Shown in pieces: positions 6,751-13,139 of a stretch of 22,017 nt of DNA. The notes beneath the pieces were generated by a model. It ran no database searches. It was not told the origin of the DNA and saw nothing but the letters and a program-made list of their open reading frames with translations. A program made the translations under genes and the position numbers. Source of the stretch: an uncultured Bacilli bacterium (GTDB lineage Bacteria > Bacillota_I > Bacilli_A > RF39 > UBA660); the NCBI GenBank assembly GCA_934086815.1, contig CAKOIM010000015.1, positions 1 to 22,017 on the forward strand, given 5' to 3'. Each line of letters starts with the position of its first letter. Position 1 is the stretch's first letter.

Positions 6751-7584
6751 TCACTCCTTATTTTTATTTATTGTTACTAGATGAGGATACGGAATTTCGA
6801 TCCCTTCATCATCAAATCTCTTTTTTATTATATAATGTAAATTGTATGTATTTTCAAAAACATCATCATTATCCTTACCCCACACCCAAGCTCTTAATGA
6901 TATACTTGAATCATTCCAACTAGAAATACGGACCTTTGGAAACTCAACATTTTTGTTTCTTCCCTTTGGACTAGGATGATACATTTTACCAACTTCTTCT
7001 TTTAATATATCCATTGCTTTATCTACATCAGATTCATAACTTATAGTAAAATCAACAAGTTTAACATTTTCGTTATCAGCATAATTAAAATTTTCAATAG
7101 TATATGTATTCATTTCACTATTGGGTATTAATACTCGACGATTATTAATTGTTCTTATTACCGTATGTCGCATTGATATATCTTCGACCGTACCGCTTAC
7201 ACCTTTATCTACACATTCAATAAAATCCCCAACATCATAGGCATTACCAAAAACAATAGCTATACTTCCAAAGAAATTTTTTAAACTTTCTTGAGCAGCC
7301 AATCCTAAAACAACAGACCCAATTCCTAATCCCGACAATAAAGTTTTAGAAAAAGTATTAAATGTATCAAATTCCCCAATAGCTATTAAAATAGCCAAAG
7401 AATACAATACTAACTTTTTAATTCTTTTTATAAATACTAATAAAGTCGTAAGATTTTTTTTCCTTCTTCTAATAATAGTCTTTTCAATAATCTTATCTAT
7501 TATTTTATTAACTACAAAAACTACAATAAAAACAGCAATTATACTTATAAGTTTATCTACGTATTTAACTAAAAAATCATTCAT
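6751..7584 (-). CDS. mscS: Small-conductance mechanosensitive channel, MscS family
   Basis: A 277-residue membrane channel that opens on hypo-osmotic shock. Three membrane helices are visible (about 10-31, 55-72 and 80-113); the third carries the Gly/Ala pore pattern GLGIGSVVLGLAAQESLKNF (85-104). The beta domain follows (YDVGDFIE at 116-123, then RTINNRRVLIPN at 144-155), then the C-terminal domain ending in GIEIPYPHL (261-269). Length is typical of the short MscS form. AGGAG lies about five bases before the ATG, and an extended -10 promoter is just upstream. It shares its transcript with the dehydrogenase; a joint osmotic (polyol) theme is possible but unproven. Confidence 0.92.
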   Translation of the reverse strand: MNDFLVKYVDKLISIIAVFIVVFVVNKIIDKIIEKTIIRRRKKNLTTLLVFIKRIKKLVLYSLAILIAIGEFDTFNTFSKTLLSGLGIGSVVLGLAAQESLKNFFGSIAIVFGNAYDVGDFIECVDKGVSGTVEDISMRHTVIRTINNRRVLIPNSEMNTYTIENFNYADNENVKLVDFTISYESDVDKAMDILKEEVGKMYHPSPKGRNKNVEFPKVRISSWNDSSISLRAWVWGKDNDDVFENTYNLHYIIKKRFDDEGIEIPYPHLVTINKNKE

Positions 7585-7600
7585 ATTATCTCCTACTAAT

Positions 7601-7629
7601 ATTGTAGCAAACTAAATAAATATTGTCAT
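7601..7629 (-). promoter_or_regulatory. Promoter of the mscS operon
   Basis: Minus-strand ATGACA (7624-7629), 17 bases, then TACAAT (7601-7606) with TG one base before it. The transcript would start within about 15 bases of the ATG at 7584. Confidence 0.6.
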
Positions 7630-7666
7630 TAATATTTACTTCCACTTTACACTAATTTTATATATA

Positions 7667-7694
7667 TTGCTTTTTAATTTTTTTATGTTATAAT
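7667..7694 (+). promoter_or_regulatory. Promoter of the 250-residue unknown gene
   Basis: TTGCTT (7667-7672), 16 bases ending in TGT, then a perfect TATAAT (7689-7694): an extended -10 promoter. A strong purine-rich ribosome binding site (AAGGGGGG) precedes the ATG at 7729. Confidence 0.65.
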
Positions 7695-7728
7695 AAAAAA
7701 CATATTACAAAAAAGGGGGGAAATTTGT

Positions 7729-8481
7729 ATGACATTTTTATCATTGGGATTAAATAAAATTATACCAGAGTTATTCCTAGAAATTAAAAACAATCCTAAA
7801 AATGGCTATAAACCAACCGGAGGAATATGGGCAACTCAACATATAGAAAGTATTAACTATAACCCATGGGTTGATGAAATATGTTCTTGTAAAAACAAAC
7901 ATAAACTTTACTCATACCTTCAAAAATTTAACTTTAAATTACAAGGAATATTTATTATACTTAAAAACGAACAAAAAATATTTATGTTAGACAGTTTAGA
8001 AAAATACAATATATTAATGGAAAAATATAGTAATAATAGTTTCATAGATTATGAAAAATTAGCAAAAGATTTTGATGGTTTTTATATAGATGTCAATAAA
8101 ATCTATGATCCACAAAATCCCATAATTTGCGAACTAATTAAGCAATTCAGTGTTAGTTCCTTAATACTATTTAATTTAAAACAAATATTATGTTATCAAA
8201 AAGCAATCATTGATATAGAACACTTTGATTTAACCGACTATTACTACACACCTCTTTATTCCATAAAAATTAGTAAAGACTTAAACTATGTTGAACCACC
8301 ACAAAAGAAAAGAGAAGATTTACTTAAAATTATTAAAGAATTTGTAATAGAAAATAAGTTAGAAGAAAACCAAGAAAATGCAAATTTAATCAAAAATATA
8401 TATCAACATCAAATAAATGACATATACGGATATGATAATATGCAAACTAAAGAAGAACTAATATTAAGAAAAACATTTTAG
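7729..8481 (+). CDS. Unrecognised 250-residue soluble protein with KP-x-GG-x-W motif
   Basis: I cannot name this family with confidence. It has no signal peptide or membrane helix. Near the start is KPTGGIWATQH (28-38) followed by YNPWVDEI (44-51), then a beta-rich stretch (73-88, ending in MLD) and FIDYEKLAKDFDGFYIDV (105-122). This spacing reminds me of phage-type proteins with KPxGGLW near the start and DYE-L-YDGI further on, some of which are thought to have an ADP-ribosyltransferase-like fold; this is memory of a pattern, not a match. The C-terminal third (195-240) is charged and helical, and may be a separate domain. It is a single-gene transcript with a strong promoter, strong ribosome binding site and its own terminator. 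Confidence 0.7.
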   Translation: MTFLSLGLNKIIPELFLEIKNNPKNGYKPTGGIWATQHIESINYNPWVDEICSCKNKHKLYSYLQKFNFKLQGIFIILKNEQKIFMLDSLEKYNILMEKYSNNSFIDYEKLAKDFDGFYIDVNKIYDPQNPIICELIKQFSVSSLILFNLKQILCYQKAIIDIEHFDLTDYYYTPLYSIKISKDLNYVEPPQKKREDLLKIIKEFVIENKLEENQENANLIKNIYQHQINDIYGYDNMQTKEELILRKTF

Positions 8482-8509
8482 TATTTAATTTATTTTAAAT
8501 ACTTTTTTT
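8480..8509 (+). terminator. Terminator of the 250-residue gene
   Basis: AGTATTTAA (8480-8488) pairs perfectly with TTAAATACT (8495-8503) over a 6-base loop, followed by six more T (8504-8509). The stem starts inside the TAG stop codon and runs into the end of the convergent gene, which ends only three bases away. Confidence 0.7.
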
Positions 8510-9069
8510 ATGATTATACTTAAAAGATAAGCTAATACAACCATAATTAATACAATAACTAAACTTGATGGATTTTTGAAACTTTCCAAAAGACCCGTTC
8601 CTACGGTTCCCCAAAAGTATACCAAAAATAATTTACTAATTAAAATTGAGGTTAAAAACTTTTTAAAATCCATATCAGCTAAACCCGCAGCTATATTCAT
8701 CATAAAAGCCGGAGTAAAAGGTATGGCTAAAATAACTGTTATTTGTGTAAGAGTAAGATTCTTTATATAGTTAAGACACTTATTTAGTAAATTAACATTA
8801 CTAATTTTTTTTACTACCCACTTACTTAGAAATTTTTTCACTAAAAAATAAGATAATATACAACCTAAACATGTAAAAAACCAAGAAATAATAAAACCTA
8901 ATAATTTACCAAAAGCAATAAAATTTATCGTAATAAAAACAAATAATGGAAGGGGTGGTAATATACTTTCTAACACAATAAAAAGACACCCTAAAGCTGG
9001 TCCATATACCCCAAGTGTATCAATTGTATTCATTATAATATCATAAAAATTATTAAATAAATTTCCCAT
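8485..9069 (-). CDS. TVP38/TMEM64-type (VTT domain) membrane protein
   Basis: A 194-residue polytopic membrane protein of the DedA/TVP38 superfamily; members help move undecaprenyl phosphate or other lipids across the membrane, though the substrate here is unknown. Visible features are ESILPPLP (34-41) at the re-entrant loop, a second half-site IPFTPAFMMNIAAGLADM (116-133), and four to five hydrophobic helices (about 24-34, 40-56, 58-78, 138-160, 167-187). The frame extends to a TTG at 9096, but ATG 9069 is chosen: GTGAT lies four bases before it, and the likely -10 box covers 9085-9090. The 3' end faces the 250-residue gene, three bases apart. Confidence 0.8.
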   Translation of the reverse strand: MGNLFNNFYDIIMNTIDTLGVYGPALGCLFIVLESILPPLPLFVFITINFIAFGKLLGFIISWFFTCLGCILSYFLVKKFLSKWVVKKISNVNLLNKCLNYIKNLTLTQITVILAIPFTPAFMMNIAAGLADMDFKKFLTSILISKLFLVYFWGTVGTGLLESFKNPSSLVIVLIMVVLAYLLSIIIKKVFKIN

Positions 9070-9084
9070 ATAAATCACACTATT

Positions 9085-9093
9085 AGTATAACA
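9085..9093 (-). promoter_or_regulatory. Promoter of the TVP38-type gene
   Basis: Minus-strand TGTTATACT, an extended -10 with TATACT at 9085-9090. The leader to the ATG at 9069 would be only about 10 bases, enough for the GTGAT binding site. The -35 box is poor. Confidence 0.45.
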
Positions 9094-9110
9094 CAATTTA
9101 TTTATTTTAT

Positions 9111-9365
9111 CTATTTCATAACTTGGGTAACATCGTAGCCAAAATATTCAAGCATTGCAACTACTCTTTGACTTAATCTTCCTTTATTGCAAATAATATA
9201 ATATTTTTTACTATAATCTAACATTCTTTTATAGTTTAAAAGTAAATCATCCGCATAAACATTTACACTATTGGGTGTTGGATTTTTCATGTAATCACTT
9301 GGATGTTGAACATCAATTAATATACCCATACTAGAATTATAATTATTTAAACTTATTCTTTTCAT
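9111..9365 (-). CDS. Mini rhodanese-like protein
   Basis: An 84-residue cytosolic protein with a single small rhodanese-like domain. LIDVQHPSDY (16-25) matches the first conserved strand and turn, and YYIICNKGRLSQRV (55-68) is the active-site strand and loop with C59 as the expected persulfide-carrying cysteine; the loop arginine is one residue early compared with the usual CxxGxR. AMLEYFGYDV (70-79) completes the fold. A usual rhodanese domain is about 100-120 residues, so this is a reduced form. The frame extends to a GTG at 9374; ATG 9365 is preferred because the GTG itself is part of the GTGAT ribosome binding site. Sulfur or redox relay is inferred from the family; the partner is unknown. 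Confidence 0.8.
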   Translation of the reverse strand: MKRISLNNYNSSMGILIDVQHPSDYMKNPTPNSVNVYADDLLLNYKRMLDYSKKYYIICNKGRLSQRVVAMLEYFGYDVTQVMK

Positions 9366-9421
9366 ATTTATCACACTAATAATGTATGTTTTTAATTTGT
9401 TGTCACTAATATCATAAGCCT

Positions 9422-9445
9422 AAAAAAAACACCGATTTGGTGTTT
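9422..9445 (-). terminator. Terminator of the conjugation operon
   Basis: On the minus strand AAACACC (9439-9445) pairs perfectly with GGTGTTT (9427-9433) over a 5-base loop, and the T run continues to 9422. The stem overlaps the stop codon of the coupling-protein gene and marks the 3' end of the 12-kb operon. Confidence 0.85.
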
Positions 9446-11531
9446 ATTCATCTGTAAAAAAATCATCAAAGAATTCATCATCCGAAACAATATTATCATC
9501 AATTACTTTACTATCTTTATCGACTAATATTTTTGGAGTTATTTCTTCCTTTATATCCATAATTGGTTTATCTTCTTCTTTTGGCAATTCTTTTACTGGA
9601 TCTATTTTTTCAACATTGCTTTCTTTCGTATTTTCTTTTTCTAAAGCTTCTTGTTTGTCTAATTCTTTAAATTTTTCATCTAAACTTTTAATTACACTAT
9701 CTAAATCTAAATCATTCATTGGAGAAGGACTAGGTCCAAAAGGATTAAAGCCCATTCCTGGATTTGGTTTAAATGGATTCATCATATCGAAATCATTGTC
9801 TTGAGCAATCATCTTTTTATTACGTTCTTCAGTAACAAATTTCTTTAAATCAAAAATTTCAACACCCCTTTTTTCTCGGGTCGGATATTCTTCAGCTTTT
9901 CTTTCAATACCCCAATCCATTTTAAAATCTGGTTCAAGTTTTGTTCTAAATGGATCCATTCTTAGTCGTTTAATAATAGTTTCAAATAACTTCATTTTTT
10001 GTAAGTCTGTTACGGTTATTAATGGTCTAGTCGCATTCTTATCTTTTTCATCCGTTACTTTAACCTCTCCGCACATTTTACTTATTTCTTCTAAAGCTTT
10101 CATCTCAGTACTTATTAAATAAACTATATTACCACAATTACCCTTTATAATTTCGGCAACGTTATCACCATATACATCATTAAGTTGAGCAAAGTTTTGA
10201 ATAATAAATGTAAATCTTATATCTCTACTTCTTGCCGCTGAAACCATGGCATCAACATCCTTAAGCGGAGGCATATTCGCAAATTCATCTAAGATAAAGT
10301 TTGTTCTAATAGGAAGTTTTCCACCATTTTCTTGAGCAACATCAATTAATGTTTCATAACATTGTTTAATAAATATTGTCATTAAAGAGTGATACGTTTT
10401 CTTTTCATCATGAATAATCATGAACACCGCTGTTTTACCATTACCAATATCTTTCATGTTAAAATCACTATATGAAAGCATCTCACTTAAAGCTTCTCCG
10501 GTTGAAAAGTTTCTTATTTTTTGTCTAAATGTAGCAAGCAACCCACCCTTTGTGTCACTTGGAGCATTAATGGTACTTGATGCAAACATATAGGCATTTG
10601 ATTTTTCACCTTTCATACCAAAATATTCTTTAATATAATTACTCATGGCATAACGTTCTTCCCCGACAGTACTCATAACGTTAATACTATTTAAATTTAC
10701 TTCTTCTTCCTTAGCATCTTGAAATAAGCCTAAGGCTAATCCAGAGAAATAGTCCGCTGCTGATTTTTCCCAGAAATCGGATTCACTTTTATTAGAAGGG
10801 TCATACAAAATATTTAAAGCAACGTCATTTAATAATTCAATAGCTTTATCCGGATTACCCGCAGTAAAATATTTATAAGGTAAAGTTAACGGGTTCCATG
10901 AATTACCTCTTTGCGGTTCCCTGAAGTTTAATACAATAATTTTATATCCTCGTTCTTTTAAGTACGATGCACTATATTTATAAATTTCACCTTTAGGGTC
11001 AGTAATTACCATACTTTCACCCTTTTTAGCTATTAAATTAACCATAGGTTTAACAATAGTTTGCGTTTTACCACTACCAGTAGAACCAATTACTAGGTTG
11101 TGATATTCGCCATTATCGACCCACATTTCCTTACCATTATTAATAAGAGGAATACCAGCAGCATTAATATTATCAGAAAAAGGATCAACTTTTTCAACAT
11201 CAGCTTGTTCCTTTATATCTTTATCTTTCGCCCATTTTGAATAACCATCGCTAGATTTTTTCTTAAATGAAAGACCAAATCCAAATTCTTTTTCTTTTTT
11301 AAATATTAAAGATGATACAGTTGAAAATATTCCTATTAATACTGCAAAAAACAATAGAAAGGTTGCACCTATATATCTTGATGTAAAGGCTTTAAAAGGT
11401 AATAATCCATAAAAAGTTCCTGTATCTGCTAATGATGCAAAATTTAAAACTGCAATAGCACAAAGATATAATAAAAGTACACAATATATTACAAATAACA
11501 TAAAATCTTTTGGTTCTACTTTAAATTTCAT
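9444..11531 (-). CDS. virD4: VirD4/TraG-type conjugation coupling ATPase
   Basis: A 695-residue type IV coupling protein, which brings the DNA-relaxase complex (or protein cargo) to the transfer channel and is an inner-membrane hexameric ATPase. Two membrane helices lie at about 10-33 and 52-77. Walker A is GSTGSGKT (149-156), followed by VITDPKGEIY (175-184), a hallmark of this family. Walker B is FILDEFAN (412-419), and DIRFTFIIQNFAQL (437-450) is also typical. After residue 545 the tail is charged and of low complexity, with a Pro/Met/Phe-rich part (about 590-605) and an acidic end (DDEFFDDFFTDE); such tails often contact cargo. GAGG lies about seven bases before the ATG. It is the last gene of the operon, 44 bases behind the lipoprotein gene. 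Confidence 0.95.
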   Translation of the reverse strand: MKFKVEPKDFMLFVIYCVLLLYLCAIAVLNFASLADTGTFYGLLPFKAFTSRYIGATFLLFFAVLIGIFSTVSSLIFKKEKEFGFGLSFKKKSSDGYSKWAKDKDIKEQADVEKVDPFSDNINAAGIPLINNGKEMWVDNGEYHNLVIGSTGSGKTQTIVKPMVNLIAKKGESMVITDPKGEIYKYSASYLKERGYKIIVLNFREPQRGNSWNPLTLPYKYFTAGNPDKAIELLNDVALNILYDPSNKSESDFWEKSAADYFSGLALGLFQDAKEEEVNLNSINVMSTVGEERYAMSNYIKEYFGMKGEKSNAYMFASSTINAPSDTKGGLLATFRQKIRNFSTGEALSEMLSYSDFNMKDIGNGKTAVFMIIHDEKKTYHSLMTIFIKQCYETLIDVAQENGGKLPIRTNFILDEFANMPPLKDVDAMVSAARSRDIRFTFIIQNFAQLNDVYGDNVAEIIKGNCGNIVYLISTEMKALEEISKMCGEVKVTDEKDKNATRPLITVTDLQKMKLFETIIKRLRMDPFRTKLEPDFKMDWGIERKAEEYPTREKRGVEIFDLKKFVTEERNKKMIAQDNDFDMMNPFKPNPGMGFNPFGPSPSPMNDLDLDSVIKSLDEKFKELDKQEALEKENTKESNVEKIDPVKELPKEEDKPIMDIKEEITPKILVDKDSKVIDDNIVSDDEFFDDFFTDE

Positions 11532-11575
11532 TTTTATTCCTCATTTCTTAAATTATATTATACAATAAAAAATAC

Positions 11576-12364
11576 TTATTTAATATGTTTTTTTGAAAAA
11601 ACTATAAACATTATTCCTAATAAAAGTACTACTATTCCTAAAGTAATGATTGTATTATTATTTTCTTTTTCTTCTTTTTTATCATTTGTTTTATCTTTTA
11701 TATTATCATTTTCTTTTGTTTCATTAGTGTCATTAGTTTTATTTAGGTTTGAATCAAATTCTTCTAAACTATCTTTCACTGTATTTATGCTTAAATTAAT
11801 AGATTTATTTTGATAATTATCTCGATTTATAGTCCATATATATGTATTATTCGTAACATAATCAGCATTACTAGCAATTACCTCTAAATCTGTTTTTACT
11901 TTTATATTTACGGAAGATAAAAGAAAATAATCATCAAAAGCATTACATTTATTACTAGTTTGAATCATGTAATAATTATTATCAATTTTAGTTATATTAA
12001 ATTCATCAAAACATTTTTTTATTGCACTAGATTTATATATATCATGATAACTAAATGTATTACTTAGAATTAAACTTTGTTTATCAGTAGTCTCAAATTT
12101 TGTATTATAAAATCTTATTCCTTTTTGATAGCCACCGACATTATAATCATATTCTTTTTCATTAAAATAAATTGGTTCATAAATATTCTCATAATCTTTT
12201 AAATATTCTGTTAAATATCTATCTTGATACATTTCAGTAGAGTTTAATGTAGTTGATATATCTACGGTTTCAACCATACTACTCTCAGTAATAGTTAGAT
12301 TATAGTTTGCTTCACATCCAGTTAATAACACTAAAAAACTAATACCTAATAAACATTTTTTCAT
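11576..12364 (-). CDS. Lipoprotein with C-terminal membrane helix, conjugation operon
   Basis: A 262-residue surface protein that I do not recognise. It has a lipoprotein signal with lipobox LTGC (14-17, C17 lipidated), an extracytoplasmic domain of about 180 residues with beta character, then a low-complexity Asn/Thr/Lys/Glu linker (about 206-237) and a membrane helix (239-256) ending in SKKHIK. It would therefore be tethered at both ends. This layout resembles LppM-type lipoproteins, but I cannot show homology; there is no LPxTG motif. The ATG directly follows the stop of the preceding gene (GATTAAATG) with GGAGG just before, so the two are tightly coupled. Place in the operon suggests a surface or channel-accessory part of the transfer machine. 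Confidence 0.75.
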   Translation of the reverse strand: MKKCLLGISFLVLLTGCEANYNLTITESSMVETVDISTTLNSTEMYQDRYLTEYLKDYENIYEPIYFNEKEYDYNVGGYQKGIRFYNTKFETTDKQSLILSNTFSYHDIYKSSAIKKCFDEFNITKIDNNYYMIQTSNKCNAFDDYFLLSSVNIKVKTDLEVIASNADYVTNNTYIWTINRDNYQNKSINLSINTVKDSLEEFDSNLNKTNDTNETKENDNIKDKTNDKKEEKENNNTIITLGIVVLLLGIMFIVFSKKHIK

Positions 12365-13132
12365 TTAATCCTCCATCACTAATTTAAAATTATTATCTAT
12401 ATATCCATACATAACGTTGCCTGTTTTTCCTGCTAATGAAAAATATCCTTTTTCCAAAATTATATATTTTTCATTTTTTCCATTTATATTAATTATTTCA
12501 CTAATATGATATATTGGTTCACTATAGTAATCCTTCAATTTAATTTTTTTATTTAAAATTATCTTTATATCACCGTCTATTTTAGCATAAATTAGATTAT
12601 AATAATTTAAAGCATTTTCATTATCCAAATTGCTTACGTTTATAATATAATCACTTACTCCATCATTATTTAAATCAGATACTATAAGTTCTTTTTTTGT
12701 AAAATCGTTTATCGTAAAATCTTCGTTCAATATTTGGTTTATCTCATTAATATCACTTTCATCAATTTCACCTACTGTATATTTGTTTATTAATAACTTT
12801 AATTCAGGACTAGCTGCAATGAAATTGCCTTCATAATCTATATATTCATCATTATCATTATATAAATTCCATTTACTTCCAAAAGATAATTTTGTAAGTC
12901 CCTGTAATTCGTCATTTATAAAAGTTTTTAATTTTTTTCCAGATATTTTAGAATTATTTACTTTTTCCCATTTATTTGTATACATCCAAGTACTATAATT
13001 ATCTATAATTAAATATTTTTCTGTTATTTTAGCTTGGTTATCTTTTTTATCATTATTACTTAATAAAACCAAAAATAGAATTGTAATAATTGTAATTAGA
13101 ATGATAATAATATAACTTACTTTTTTGTTCAT
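12365..13132 (-). CDS. Membrane-anchored extracytoplasmic protein with Ca-binding-type loop
   Basis: A 255-residue protein with a short basic start, one membrane helix (about 6-24) and an outside domain of about 230 residues. Residues 153-161 (DLNNDGVSD) fit the DxNxDGxxD calcium-binding loop known from FG-GAP/VCBS-type and dockerin-like domains, and the strands after it fit such a beta unit. I do not recognise the family. One-helix topology is also that of VirB8-like conjugation proteins (TcpC, TraM), which this operon otherwise lacks, but I see no sequence link. It lies seven bases after the wall hydrolase, with AGGTGA before the ATG, and its stop abuts the next start, so it is an integral member of the operon. 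Confidence 0.7.
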   Translation of the reverse strand: MNKKVSYIIIILITIITILFLVLLSNNDKKDNQAKITEKYLIIDNYSTWMYTNKWEKVNNSKISGKKLKTFINDELQGLTKLSFGSKWNLYNDNDEYIDYEGNFIAASPELKLLINKYTVGEIDESDINEINQILNEDFTINDFTKKELIVSDLNNDGVSDYIINVSNLDNENALNYYNLIYAKIDGDIKIILNKKIKLKDYYSEPIYHISEIININGKNEKYIILEKGYFSLAGKTGNVMYGYIDNNFKLVMED

Positions 13133-13139
13133 TTTTCAC

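Noticed and set aside
6751..9446. Genetic code with TGA as tryptophan, suggested by the low GC and possible Mollicutes affinity.
   Set aside because: TGA ends mscS exactly at the family's C-terminus, and conserved tryptophans are written TGG.
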